This document shows positions 45,928 through 54,049 of a DNA stretch of 64,000 bases, piece after piece. The DNA comes from Allosphingosinicella deserti (GTDB lineage Bacteria; Pseudomonadota; Alphaproteobacteria; Sphingomonadales; Sphingomonadaceae): NCBI RefSeq assembly GCF_003012735.1, contig NZ_PXYI01000007.1, positions 245,772 through 309,771 of the forward strand, read 5' to 3'. How positions within the stretch are numbered: the first letter of the stretch is position 1; each line of letters begins with the position of its first letter. Position numbers and translations under genes: made by a program. Below the pieces are notes generated by a model that saw nothing but the letters and a program-made list of their open reading frames with translations, was not told where the DNA came from and searched no databases.

Positions 45928-47139
45928 TCAGCGGCCGGCGCCGGCGGCACCAACCGTCGTCGCGGTCGACGACGGCTGGGTTGCGGGTGCTTCCGGCGTC
46001 GGCTCTGGGCCGGTGGCGGCCTGGATGCGGCCCGGGGTCGGCTTGACCTTCTGGCCCGGGCGGGCACGCTGAAGGCCGTCGATGATCACCTGTTCCTGGG
46101 GTGAAAGGCCGCTGCGAATAACGCGCAGGGCGCCGGTGAGCGGCCCCAGCTGAACCGGCCGCGCGAGCACGGTGCCGTCCTTGGCGACGACATAGACGAC
46201 GCGGCGGGCCGCGTCGGTGACGATCGCGGTCTCCGGCACCATCAAAGCGCGATAGGGCTGCGACGCGGCAAGCCGCATGTGACCGAACATGCCCGGCTTC
46301 AGGAAACCGTTGGGGTTCGGAACGACGGCGCGGCCGCGCACGGTGCCGGCACCCGGATTGATACTGGTGTCGATGAAATCGAGCGTGCCGGCATGAACGT
46401 AGCTGGCTTCGTCCTGCAGCCGGATGCGCACCTGCGTTCCCGACCGATTGCCGGCATTCTGGCGCTGATACTTCAGCAGCAGGGCTTCCGAGCCATCGAA
46501 GGCAAAGTGGATCGGCGACGACGACACGACCGTGGTCAGCACGGTCTGGTCGGCGGTCACCGAATTGCCGGGGTCGACCCGACGCTCGGACACCTGGCCG
46601 GAGATCGGGGCGGTGACGCGGGTGAAGCCGACACCAAGCTGTTGCGCGCGGATCGCGGCGCGGGCGGCGGCGACATCGGCTTCGGCGGTGCGGAGCGCAG
46701 CCTGGCGCTGCTCCACTTCCTCGGTGCTGGCGGCGCGCGATGCCGCCAGCGTACGCGACCGGGCAAGCTCGGTGCGGGCGTTGGCGAGCGTCGCCTGCGC
46801 ACGGGCGAGCTGTGCCTGCGACTGGGCGAGGGCGGCCTGCGACTGACGCGGATCGATGGTGAAGAGCAACTGTCCCTTGCGGACGAACTGGCCGTCACGG
46901 AAGTGCACCGCCTGCAGATAGCCGGTGGCGCGCGGGCGTACCTCGACATTCTCGATTGCTTCGAACCGGCCGACGAAATCATCCCAATCCAGTACTTCCT
47001 GGACAATCGGCGTGGCGACGGTCACCGGCATCACCGGAGGCGGCGGCGCCTCGGCCTCGCCCTTCGAGCAGCCGGCCAGAGAGGCGGCGAGGAGGAGTGA
47101 CAACATACCGCCCAATGCGGCTGAATTCTTGAGGGACAT
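45928..47139 (-). CDS. RND efflux periplasmic adaptor subunit
   Basis: Membrane-fusion protein of 403 residues that bridges the pump and outer-membrane channel. A lipoprotein signal (LLLAASLAGCSKG) precedes the lipoyl/barrel-sandwich half motif (NVEVRPRATGYLQAVHFRDGQ, VRKGQLLFTIDPR). A long alpha-hairpin runs from about residue 100 to 165 (AALAQSQAQLARAQATLANA). The returning lipoyl strand is FTRVTAPISGQVSERRVDPG, and the C-terminus is Pro/Thr-rich. It is the first gene of the efflux operon and diverges from the TetR regulator. Confidence 0.94.
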   Translation of the reverse strand: MSLKNSAALGGMLSLLLAASLAGCSKGEAEAPPPPVMPVTVATPIVQEVLDWDDFVGRFEAIENVEVRPRATGYLQAVHFRDGQFVRKGQLLFTIDPRQSQAALAQSQAQLARAQATLANARTELARSRTLAASRAASTEEVEQRQAALRTAEADVAAARAAIRAQQLGVGFTRVTAPISGQVSERRVDPGNSVTADQTVLTTVVSSSPIHFAFDGSEALLLKYQRQNAGNRSGTQVRIRLQDEASYVHAGTLDFIDTSINPGAGTVRGRAVVPNPNGFLKPGMFGHMRLAASQPYRALMVPETAIVTDAARRVVYVVAKDGTVLARPVQLGPLTGALRVIRSGLSPQEQVIIDGLQRARPGQKVKPTPGRIQAATGPEPTPEAPATQPSSTATTVGAAGAGR

Positions 47140-47220
47140 GGTCAGCTTTCGGTTTTTGGCAAGCGCGAGACTCGCGGTCTGCTCTCCGGCAGGCGAGGAG
47201 CAAGTACGGAGCCGTTCAGC

Positions 47221-47262
47221 TCATGTCAACGGCCGTAGACATATCATGTCAACAATTGTTGA
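47221..47262. promoter_or_regulatory. TetR-type operator cluster in the efflux/TetR divergent region
   Basis: A perfect 14-bp palindrome TCAACAATTGTTGA (47249-47262) overlaps the inverted repeat GACAT-ATC-ATGTC (47238-47250). The decamer TCATGTCAAC occurs twice (47221-47230 and 47244-47253). The cluster lies between 31 and 72 bp before the TetR start and would suit a dimeric repressor of both promoters. Confidence 0.65.
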
Positions 47263-47292
47263 TTGTTAACCACTTGCCGATTACGAGGCCCC

Positions 47293-47871
47293 ATGCCCCC
47301 GCGCGTTAAAAATGCCGCCGCCACCCGAGAGGCGATGCTCGCCGCCGCCCGTCAGCGCTTCCTTCAGGAGAGCTACGAGAATGTCGGCCTGCGCGACATC
47401 GCCCGGGACGTCGGCGTCGATGTCGCCCTGGTCGGCCGCTACTTCGGATCCAAGGAAGAACTGTTCAAGGAGGTGCTCCGGGTCGGCAAGAAGGCCGACT
47501 GGCTCGATCCGACGGTCACTTCCGTCGAACTCCCGGCTTATCTCGCCTCGCTGTCGACGGAAGAGGATGATGCGGACCGTCGCCAGCACGCCGAGGGACT
47601 GCTGATCATGTTGCGGTCCGCCTCCTCGCCCAAGGCGGCCGAGATCATCCGTGAGGCGCTTCGCGAATCCGTGCTCGAGCCGATTGCTCGCCTGCTCCCC
47701 GGCAAGGACCCGGAGATCCGGTCGAGCCTCGCGTTGAGCGTGTTCTTCGGCACCACGGTGCTGCGGACGATCATGGCGGTCGGGCCGCTGTCGGGCTGCG
47801 ACACCAACGCGATGCGTCGCAGCATGCAGCGGCTTCTCGATGCTGCGCTGACAGAGGATACCGGCGCCTGA
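47293..47871 (+). CDS. TetR-family regulator of the RND efflux operon
   Basis: Transcriptional repressor of 192 residues. The N-terminal TetR HTH reads TREAMLAAARQRFLQESYENVGLRDIARDVGVDVALVGRYFGSKEELF. A helical ligand domain follows, with a TetR_C-like region ending AMRRSMQRLLDAAL. It is divergent from the adaptor gene and has strong palindromes just upstream, so autoregulation and repression of the pump genes are likely. GAGG lies 5 nt before ATG 47293. The inducer is unknown. Confidence 0.92.
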   Translation: MPPRVKNAAATREAMLAAARQRFLQESYENVGLRDIARDVGVDVALVGRYFGSKEELFKEVLRVGKKADWLDPTVTSVELPAYLASLSTEEDDADRRQHAEGLLIMLRSASSPKAAEIIREALRESVLEPIARLLPGKDPEIRSSLALSVFFGTTVLRTIMAVGPLSGCDTNAMRRSMQRLLDAALTEDTGA

Positions 47872-47925
47872 CCCAGGGAACAGCAATCGTGCCCGGCGAT
47901 TGAGGGCGCGAACCACCTTGGGATT

Positions 47926-48729
47926 ATGACAATGACAATCATCAGACCGCGTGCGCTCGTCACCGGCGCATCGGCGGGCATCGGGCGTGTCTATGCGGAG
48001 CACCTAGCGCGAACGGGGCACGATCTCGTGCTCGTCGCTAGGCGCGCCGATCGGCTGCAGGCGCTTGCCGACGAGTTCGGGCAGGCACATCGGGTCGAGG
48101 TCGAGATCCTGCCTGCCGATCTCGGCACCCGTGAAGGCGTGGAGGCGGTTGCGTCGCGCCTCGCCGCAGATCCGGCCGTCGACATGCTGATCAACAATGC
48201 AGGCTACGCCGCGCGAGGCCGGGTCGCGGAGCTGGATTTCGAAGCGCTCGAGGCGATGCTGCAAGTAAACGTGCTGGCGCTCAGCCGCTTGTCCAGTGCC
48301 GCCATGGCGCAGATGATCGCTGCCGGACGCGGCACGATCATCAACATCGCTTCCGGCACCGCCTTCATGCAGATGCCGGGCAATGCCGGCTACGGCGCCT
48401 CCAAGAATTACGTCCTGGCGTTCACGCGGCACATGCAGCTGGAGGCGGAAGGCACCGGCGTCAGGGTGCAATTGCTGGTGCCCGGCGTGATCGCGACCGA
48501 TTTCCATGCGGTCGCCGGCAACGACCTCGCCAATTTCCCGCCGGAGCGTGTGATGAGTGCCGAGGATCTCGTTGTCGCATCGCTGCGCGCGCTCGAGATG
48601 GACGAGACGATCTGCATCCCGTCACTGCCCGAGATCCGCGACTGGGACGCTTATGTCGAGGCGGAGGCTCGTGTCGCGGCCGGCGTATCCCGGGACCGCG
48701 TTGCGCCCCGTTATCATAACGGCGGATAG
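47926..48729 (+). CDS. Short-chain dehydrogenase/reductase (SDR)
   Basis: Classical SDR of 267 residues. The cofactor motif TGASAGIG (TGxxxGxG) sits at the N-terminus. NNAGYAARG, IASGTAF and the active-site YGASK follow, with Tyr and Lys in the usual spacing, and the C-terminal VPGVIATDF. An Arg-rich segment after beta-2 (VARRADRLQ) favours NADP(H). Substrate cannot be assigned. It is 54 bp downstream of the TetR gene and in the same direction, so it may be co-transcribed. A strong bidirectional terminator follows. Confidence 0.88.
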   Translation: MTMTIIRPRALVTGASAGIGRVYAEHLARTGHDLVLVARRADRLQALADEFGQAHRVEVEILPADLGTREGVEAVASRLAADPAVDMLINNAGYAARGRVAELDFEALEAMLQVNVLALSRLSSAAMAQMIAAGRGTIINIASGTAFMQMPGNAGYGASKNYVLAFTRHMQLEAEGTGVRVQLLVPGVIATDFHAVAGNDLANFPPERVMSAEDLVVASLRALEMDETICIPSLPEIRDWDAYVEAEARVAAGVSRDRVAPRYHNGG

Positions 48730-48731
48730 AA

Positions 48732-48763
48732 AAGGGCGGCGTTCCCGCTGGAACGCCGCCCTT
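48732..48763. terminator. Bidirectional terminator
   Basis: A perfect 14-bp stem AAGGGCGGCGTTCC/GGAACGCCGCCCTT with loop CGCT separates the convergent SDR and aldehyde dehydrogenase genes. An A-run precedes it and CCT follows. Confidence 0.88.
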
Positions 48764-48781
48764 CCTAGATCTGCAGGAGTG

Positions 48782-50362
48782 TCAGGCGGCGCCGGGAACC
48801 GGCTTGCCGTCGACGAGCCGGTCGATCCCGAGCGGGTTTGAGTCCCTGAGCTCGGCCGGAAGCAGCGCTTCGGGCATGTCCTGATAGGAGACGGGACGCA
48901 GGAAGCGATCGATCGCCAAGGTTCCAACCGACGTCGAACGCCCGTCCGAGGTCGACGGGAACGGCCCGCCATGAACCATCGCCGGTGCCACTTCGACACC
49001 GGTGCCGAAGCCGTTGACCAGGATGCGGCCGACCTTGCGCTCGAGCACCGGGATCAGCTTGCGGGCATCGTCATGGTCCGCTTCGGCGATGTGGAGCGAG
49101 GCGGTGAGCTGGCCTTCGAGGCTGTCGAGCACGCGGGCGAGCTCGGCCTCGTCGCGGCAGCGTACGACCAGCGAGGTGGAGCCGAACACCTCCTCGGCGA
49201 GCGCCTTGTCGGCCAGGAACGCTTCCGCCGACGTCGAGAACAGGCTCGGCACGCCCTGGTAGCGCTCGCCCGCCTTGCCGTGCGCGATGGGCTTCACCTG
49301 GGTATGGCTGCGCAGTCTCTCGACACCCTCGACATAGGCCTGGTGGATGCCCGGGGTGAGCATCGTGCCGGCGTTCGAATTCTCCAGTGCCGAACCCGCG
49401 CCGGCGATGAACGTATCGAGCGCCTCTCCTTCGATCGCGAGAATGAGGCCCGGGCTGGTGCAGAACTGGCCGGAGCCCATCAGCAACGAGGTGACGAAGC
49501 CCTGCGCGATCTGCTCGCCGCGCTCGACAAGCGCGCCCGGGAACAGGATCACCGGATTGATCGAGCTCATCTCGGCATAGACCGGGATCGGCTCATCGCG
49601 CCGCTGGGCGATCTTCATCAAGGCGAGGCCGCCGCGGCGCGAGCCGGTGAAGCCCACCGCCTTGATGCGCGGATCGGCAACGAGTGCCTGGCCGATTTCG
49701 TAGCCGCTGTCGAAGATCAGCGAGAACACGCCTTCCGGGAGCCCGCTGTCCTGCACGGCCTTCTGAATGGCGCGGCCGACCAGCTCGGACGTGCCGGGAT
49801 GGGCCGGATGGGCCTTGGCGACCACGGGGCAGCCGGCGGCCAACGCCGACGCGGTGTCTCCACCGGCGACCGAGAATGCGAGCGGGAAGTTGGAGGCGCC
49901 GAATACGGCGACCGGCCCCAGCGGGATCATGCGCAGGCGCAGGTCGACGCGGGGCAGGGGCTTGCGCTCGGGCTGTGCCGGATCGATGCGCAGATTGAGA
50001 TAGCGGCCGTCGCGAACGACTTGCGCGAACAGGCGGAGCTGGCCGACGGTACGGCCGCGCTCGCCTTCGAGCCGTGGGCGAGGGAGGCCGCTTTCGGCCA
50101 TGGCGCGCTCGATCAGCTCGTCGCCGATGTCGAGAATGTTCTGGGCGATCGCCTCGAGGAACTTGGCGCGCGCCTCGGGCTCGAGGCTGCGATAAGGATC
50201 GAAGGCCTCCCACGCGAGGCGGCAGGCTTCGTCGAGTTCCGCAAGCGTTGCGCCGCGATAAGCGGGCTCGATCGTCTCGCCCGTTGTCGGATTGACCGCG
50301 CGGGCTTCGCCGCTCGTGCCCCGTACGCTGCGGCTGCCGATGAACATCTCTCCGTTGATCAC
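48782..50362 (-). CDS. Aldehyde dehydrogenase, 2-ketoglutarate-semialdehyde (2,5-dioxovalerate) type
   Basis: NAD(P)-dependent aldehyde dehydrogenase of 526 residues. The variant motifs [34 protein letters not shown] (general-base Glu) and [11 protein letters not shown] (catalytic Cys) place it in the branch that oxidises alpha-ketoglutarate semialdehyde in the non-phosphorylative pentose, glucarate and hydroxyproline routes. The start is GTG 50362, with GGAGG 8 nt upstream; ATG 50347 is internal. No pentose dehydratase genes are adjacent, so it is an orphan last step here. A LacI-type operator at 50441-50454 lies about 80 bp before the start. Confidence 0.88.
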   Translation of the reverse strand: MINGEMFIGSRSVRGTSGEARAVNPTTGETIEPAYRGATLAELDEACRLAWEAFDPYRSLEPEARAKFLEAIAQNILDIGDELIERAMAESGLPRPRLEGERGRTVGQLRLFAQVVRDGRYLNLRIDPAQPERKPLPRVDLRLRMIPLGPVAVFGASNFPLAFSVAGGDTASALAAGCPVVAKAHPAHPGTSELVGRAIQKAVQDSGLPEGVFSLIFDSGYEIGQALVADPRIKAVGFTGSRRGGLALMKIAQRRDEPIPVYAEMSSINPVILFPGALVERGEQIAQGFVTSLLMGSGQFCTSPGLILAIEGEALDTFIAGAGSALENSNAGTMLTPGIHQAYVEGVERLRSHTQVKPIAHGKAGERYQGVPSLFSTSAEAFLADKALAEEVFGSTSLVVRCRDEAELARVLDSLEGQLTASLHIAEADHDDARKLIPVLERKVGRILVNGFGTGVEVAPAMVHGGPFPSTSDGRSTSVGTLAIDRFLRPVSYQDMPEALLPAELRDSNPLGIDRLVDGKPVPGAA

Positions 50363-50440
50363 GTCGCTTCCTCCCTGGCTGGCCGGAATAGGGGCCGCTC
50401 CGCCCATCTAGGTCTCGCCGAGGCAAATGCAAAGGGAGGA

Positions 50441-50454
50441 TGTTAGCGCTCACA
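50441..50454. promoter_or_regulatory. LacI-type operator upstream of the aldehyde dehydrogenase gene
   Basis: TGTTAGCGCTCACA is the exact reverse complement of the operator in the TonB-receptor promoter (22892-22905). It is palindromic around AGCGCT with one mismatched pair. The identity across 14 bp in two promoters supports a shared regulator. Confidence 0.6.
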
Positions 50455-50509
50455 TACGCTAAAGGCGGAGCGTTGGAGCCCCGCCTTGCGCGTGTCTTGG
50501 TCGATCGGC

Positions 50510-50902
50510 TTACTTCGCGCGGCGATACGGCACGAAGTCCCCGAGGAAGACGAAGCCGGTCTGCATCCGCGACGACGTGTCATAGAGATGCACGGTGTCG
50601 ATGCTGCACAACTGTGACGAGTAGAGCTTCGTCACCAGCGTGTCCCATTTGTCGAGCGACTCGGCGCCGGAGCGCGGACGATTGAGGTAGACAGTGCCGC
50701 CTGCATCGTAGAGGATGCCGATGCCGTCGATGATCCGGGTAGATCGTACGTTGCGCATGTTGACGCAATCGACAGGCTCTCCGGCAACGCGGCCTTCAAG
50801 AGCCTTGGCGAGCTTGGCCTCGCCGTCCGGTGCCGTCTTGGCGTGAACCGGGGCAGTCGCCGCTAGCAGGCCGCCGAGAGCAAGCATGATCAGCTTTCGC
50901 AT
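50510..50902 (-). CDS. Exported protein of unknown function (DUF6491-like)
   Basis: Small periplasmic protein of 130 residues with a clear signal peptide (MRKLIMLALGGLLAATAPVHA). Two cysteines, in EPVDCVNMRNV and SQLCSID, could form a disulphide. The C-terminal FVFLGDFVPYRRAK resembles the conserved ending of a small proteobacterial family I associate with DUF6491. An AAGGAA ribosome-binding site precedes ATG 50902. It is divergent from tyrA and about 107 bp from the aldehyde dehydrogenase operator region. Function is unknown. Confidence 0.75.
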   Translation of the reverse strand: MRKLIMLALGGLLAATAPVHAKTAPDGEAKLAKALEGRVAGEPVDCVNMRNVRSTRIIDGIGILYDAGGTVYLNRPRSGAESLDKWDTLVTKLYSSQLCSIDTVHLYDTSSRMQTGFVFLGDFVPYRRAK

Positions 50903-50950
50903 GGTAGTTCCTTCATTCCTTTTGTGCTCTTTGGCTCGTGCGAGCCATGT

Positions 50951-50964
50951 AGCGGGATCCCGCT
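50951..50964. promoter_or_regulatory. Perfect 14-bp palindrome in a divergent promoter region
   Basis: AGCGGGATCCCGCT is fully self-complementary and lies between the divergent DUF6491-like and tyrA-like genes. A shorter inverted repeat GGCTCG-TG-CGAGCC (50933-50946) lies beside it. Confidence 0.4.
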
Positions 50965-51096
50965 GAATGAAGGCTGACTTCGCCTCGCGATATTCGGCAT
51001 CAACGGGATCCAACCTGATCGTTCATCATATAGGGTCTGGCGCCGGCAAGAACAGGTTGACTTGCCGGCCGCAGGGCAGGATTGGATCCCGTAATC

Positions 51097-52041
51097 ATGA
51101 TTGTACCCTTCGCCACCATTGCCGTCATCGGCCTCGGCCTGATCGGTTCGTCGATTGCGCGGGCTGTTCGCGCCAGCCTGCCTGGGGTTGCCTTGCGCGG
51201 CTTCGACGCAAGCGACGACGTGCGTGCACGGGCTGCCGGGCTCGATTTGATCGATGTGGTTGCGGGCACGGCGGCCGAGGCCGTGTCAGGCGCCGATCTC
51301 GTCATCCTCTGCGTGCCAGTTGGCGCAATGGCATCCGCGGCGCACGCAATTGCCGGCAGCCTGGCGCCGGGCGCGGTGGTAAGCGATGTCGGCTCGTCAA
51401 AAGCCGGTGTCGCCGCGTCGTTGCGGGAGGCATTGCCAGGCGCGACCATCATCCCCGCCCACCCGGTGGCGGGTACCGAGAATAGCGGACCCGAAGCGGG
51501 CTTCGCGACCCTCTTCCGGGGTCGCTGGTGCATTCTCACGCCGGACGAGGACGCCGATGCGGCCGCCGTGCAGCGTCTTTCGGATTTCTGGTCCGCATTG
51601 GGCGCCAAGGTCGAGCTGATGGATGCGCCGCATCACGATCTGGTGCTTGCGGTCACCAGCCATCTCCCGCACCTCATCGCCTTCACGATCGTCGGTACCG
51701 CCTCCGATCTGGAACGCGTCACCGAAAGCGAGGTGATCAAGTATTCCGCCGGGGGTTTCCGCGATTTCACCCGCATCGCCGCCTCCAACCCGGTGATGTG
51801 GCGGGACATCTTTCTTGCCAACAAGGGCGCGGTCCTGCAGATGCTGCAGCGTTTCTCCGAAGATCTGTTCCATCTCCAGCGGGCCATTCGGCACGACGAC
51901 GGGGACACCCTGTTCGATCTGTTCACGCGCACCCGGGAAATCCGGCGCAGCGTCATCGAGCAGGGGCAGGATGTTGCGAAAGCGGACTTCGGGAGGCACC
52001 CGGAAGAAGAGGCCGGCGCCGAAGCCGGCACCAGACGATAG
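51097..52041 (+). CDS. tyrA: Prephenate/arogenate dehydrogenase (TyrA-like)
   Basis: Tyrosine-pathway dehydrogenase of 314 residues. The N-terminal NAD(P)-binding motif VIGLGLIGSSIARAV is followed by SDVGSSKAGV, AHPVAGTENSG and APHHDLVLAVTSHLPHLIAF, all typical of the prephenate/arogenate (cyclohexadienyl) dehydrogenase family. The helical C-terminal domain ends with an acidic tail. No chorismate mutase or ACT domain is fused. I chose ATG 51097; a TTG at 51082 would add five residues. The DAHP synthase gene begins 8 bp after the stop, giving a two-gene aromatic amino-acid operon. Confidence 0.9.
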   Translation: MIVPFATIAVIGLGLIGSSIARAVRASLPGVALRGFDASDDVRARAAGLDLIDVVAGTAAEAVSGADLVILCVPVGAMASAAHAIAGSLAPGAVVSDVGSSKAGVAASLREALPGATIIPAHPVAGTENSGPEAGFATLFRGRWCILTPDEDADAAAVQRLSDFWSALGAKVELMDAPHHDLVLAVTSHLPHLIAFTIVGTASDLERVTESEVIKYSAGGFRDFTRIAASNPVMWRDIFLANKGAVLQMLQRFSEDLFHLQRAIRHDDGDTLFDLFTRTREIRRSVIEQGQDVAKADFGRHPEEEAGAEAGTRR

Positions 52042-52049
52042 AAGAGACT

Positions 52050-53123
52050 ATGCTGCACCAGGTCGACGACACCCGTATCCGCGAGATCAAGGAACTCGCT
52101 CCGCCCGCACATCTGCTCCGCGAGCTGTTCCTCGACGATCGCGTCCGCGACATCGTTTGGGAGGCACGGTCGGGCATTCACGCCATCCTGCATGGCGCCA
52201 GTGATCGGCTGCTCGTCGTCGTCGGGCCATGCTCGATCCACGATACGGACGCTGCGCTCGATTATGCCGCCCGCCTTCGTGCCGAACGGGAGCGGCTCGG
52301 CGACCGGCTCGAGATCGTGATGCGTGTCTATTTCGAGAAGCCGCGCACGACCGTGGGCTGGAAGGGCCTGATCAACGATCCGGATCTCGACGGCAGCTTC
52401 CAGATCAACAAGGGTCTGCGCACCGCGCGCGAGCTGCTGCTCCGCATCAATGCGCTGGGCCTGCCGGCCGGCACCGAATTCCTCGACATGATCACGCCGC
52501 AATATATTGCCGACCTCGTCTCCTGGGGCGCGATCGGGGCGCGCACGACCGAAAGCCAGGTCCACCGCGAGCTCGCCTCCGGCCTGTCCTGCCCGGTCGG
52601 CTTCAAGAACGGCACCGACGGCAATCTCCGCATCGCGTTCGACGCGATCAAGGCGGCTTCGCAGCCGCATCATTTCCTGTCGGTGACCAAAGGCGGCCAT
52701 TCGGCGATTGTTTCGACCGCCGGCAACGAGGATTGCCACATCATCCTGCGCGGCGGCGTCAAGCCCAATTACGATGCGGAAAGCGTCTCCGCCGCCTGCG
52801 CGCAATCCGAAGCCGCCGGCCTGCCGTGCCGGATCATGATCGATGCGAGCCACGGCAACAGCCTCAAGGATCCACAGCGACAGCATCTGGTGGTGCAGGA
52901 CGTCGCTGCGCAGATAGTGGCGGGCGATCGCCGGGTGTTCGGAATGATGATCGAAAGCCACATCGTCGGCGGCCGCCAGGATCTCGTTGCACGGGAAAGC
53001 CTGACCTATGGCCAGAGCATCACCGACGCGTGCGTCGGCTGGGACGATACGGTCGAGATGCTGGATCGGCTTGCCCAGGCGGTGGACGCGCGCAGAAATC
53101 GGGTCGCGGACGAAGCGGCGTGA
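52050..53123 (+). CDS. aroG: 3-deoxy-7-phosphoheptulonate synthase, class I (AroF/G/H type)
   Basis: First enzyme of the shikimate pathway; it condenses PEP and erythrose-4-phosphate. The 357-residue protein is a class I-alpha DAHP synthase, with VVGPCSIHDTDAALDYA, MRVYFEKPRTTVGWKGLINDP, GFKNGTDGNLRIA, the metal-binding IMIDASHGNSLKD and the C-terminal MIESHIVGGRQD. GAAGAG lies just before ATG 52050. It is co-transcribed with the tyrA-like gene (8-bp gap), which suggests the tyrosine-linked isoenzyme. I cannot tell from sequence alone which amino acid inhibits it. Confidence 0.93.
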   Translation: MLHQVDDTRIREIKELAPPAHLLRELFLDDRVRDIVWEARSGIHAILHGASDRLLVVVGPCSIHDTDAALDYAARLRAERERLGDRLEIVMRVYFEKPRTTVGWKGLINDPDLDGSFQINKGLRTARELLLRINALGLPAGTEFLDMITPQYIADLVSWGAIGARTTESQVHRELASGLSCPVGFKNGTDGNLRIAFDAIKAASQPHHFLSVTKGGHSAIVSTAGNEDCHIILRGGVKPNYDAESVSAACAQSEAAGLPCRIMIDASHGNSLKDPQRQHLVVQDVAAQIVAGDRRVFGMMIESHIVGGRQDLVARESLTYGQSITDACVGWDDTVEMLDRLAQAVDARRNRVADEAA

Positions 53124-53148
53124 TGACCGGCGACGAACGTGACGCCGT

Positions 53149-53331
53149 CTATCGTAGCTTTGCGATGCCGATGCCGTCGGTCTTGGCCCGGTCCTGAACC
53201 GATTCCTCGCTTCGGGTCAGCGCCTTGGCGATGGCCTTGAGGCCCATCCCCTTGGCCGCAAGCGTGCGCAGCTTGGCGAGCTCTTCGCTCTTCCAGGGTT
53301 GGCGGTGTCGAACAAAATCGTCTTTGGCCAT
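53149..53331 (-). CDS. Small helix-turn-helix-like protein, conserved hypothetical
   Basis: A 60-residue basic protein. WKSEELAKLRTLAAKGMGLKAIAKALTRSEESVQDRAK looks like a compact Myb/GcrA-like or sigma-region-4-like DNA-binding helix-turn-helix. Its start (ATG 53331) overlaps the stop of the 36-residue gene upstream as TGATG, so the two are translated together. No other domain is present. It is convergent with aroG. Confidence 0.7.
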   Translation of the reverse strand: MAKDDFVRHRQPWKSEELAKLRTLAAKGMGLKAIAKALTRSEESVQDRAKTDGIGIAKLR

Positions 53332-53441
53332 CAGTCGCTTGCCAGCTTGCCCTTGTTGGACGGATTGGCGGCGATGGTCTTCTTGACCTCTTTCTTCGGC
53401 TTGCGCGCTTCCTTGTTGCTCTTCACTTGACCCTTGGCCAT
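53331..53441 (-). CDS. Lysine-rich 36-residue protein
   Basis: Very small basic protein beginning MAKGQVKSNKEARKPKKE and ending NKGKLASD, about one third lysine or arginine. AAGGAG lies 7 nt before the ATG at 53441, one of the best ribosome-binding sites in the window. The stop overlaps the next gene's ATG (TGATG). Similar short lysine-rich proteins occur in many alpha- and betaproteobacteria as uncharacterised products. RNA- or DNA-binding is plausible from charge alone. Confidence 0.7.
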   Translation of the reverse strand: MAKGQVKSNKEARKPKKEVKKTIAANPSNKGKLASD

Positions 53442-53506
53442 GTCGCGTCTCCTTCTCAGTTGGCTGAATAAGCGTGTGAGACAGGAAAGCCAATGGCAAG
53501 CGGCCT

Positions 53507-54004
53507 TCAATAAATGCGCATCCGATCGCCGCGCATCTCGACCGAATATTGACCGAGATACGCCTGGCCTAGCAGCGAGACGTCGCCACCGCCAAGGATG
53601 ACGCCGCGGACGCCGCGGGCTTCCTTGCCGTCGAGGCGAACGGAGTCGAGCGTCAGGCGCTTGCCCTGGACCGGCCCTGACGCGCCCATTCCGACGACCT
53701 CGAACTCGGCTCTTGAGAAGGGAATGCCGATCCGCGCCGCATCCTTCTCGGCCAGTGCGACGCCAGTTGCGCCGGTATCGACGAGGAAGCGGACAAGCTG
53801 GCCGTTGACCTCCACATTCGCATAGAAATGGCCACCCTCGCTCCGCTTCAGCACGGTCTCCTGCGGGGCCGGCGCTGACGCCCGCGCGGCGGCCGGTGCC
53901 GCCCGCGCCGACGTCGTGGTGATCTCGGCCGCGCGATCGTTCGTCGGCAGCAGGAAACCGATGCCGGTGCCGAGGGCGATCATGAGCAGGACCAGTTTCT
54001 GCAT
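53507..54004 (-). CDS. Retropepsin-like aspartic protease, membrane-anchored
   Basis: Clan AA aspartic protease of 165 residues (TIGR02281 type). An N-terminal hydrophobic anchor (KLVLLMIALGTGIGFLLP) and an Ala-rich linker lead to a retropepsin fold with the catalytic FLVDTGATGVALAE. GVILGGGDVSLLGQAYL and the C-terminal VEMRGDRMRIY follow. The family acts as a homodimer with one DTGA per chain. The active site would face the periplasm. Natural substrates are not known. Confidence 0.88.
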   Translation of the reverse strand: MQKLVLLMIALGTGIGFLLPTNDRAAEITTTSARAAPAAARASAPAPQETVLKRSEGGHFYANVEVNGQLVRFLVDTGATGVALAEKDAARIGIPFSRAEFEVVGMGASGPVQGKRLTLDSVRLDGKEARGVRGVILGGGDVSLLGQAYLGQYSVEMRGDRMRIY

Positions 54005-54049
54005 GGGCGCGAGCCTAGTCGCCGTCGGTGAACGAACCGCTAAGCCCCT

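Noticed and set aside
51528..53123. Extended 531-codon start for DAHP synthase
   Set aside because: The extension overlaps tyrA in another frame. The family N-terminus and ribosome-binding site fit ATG 52050.
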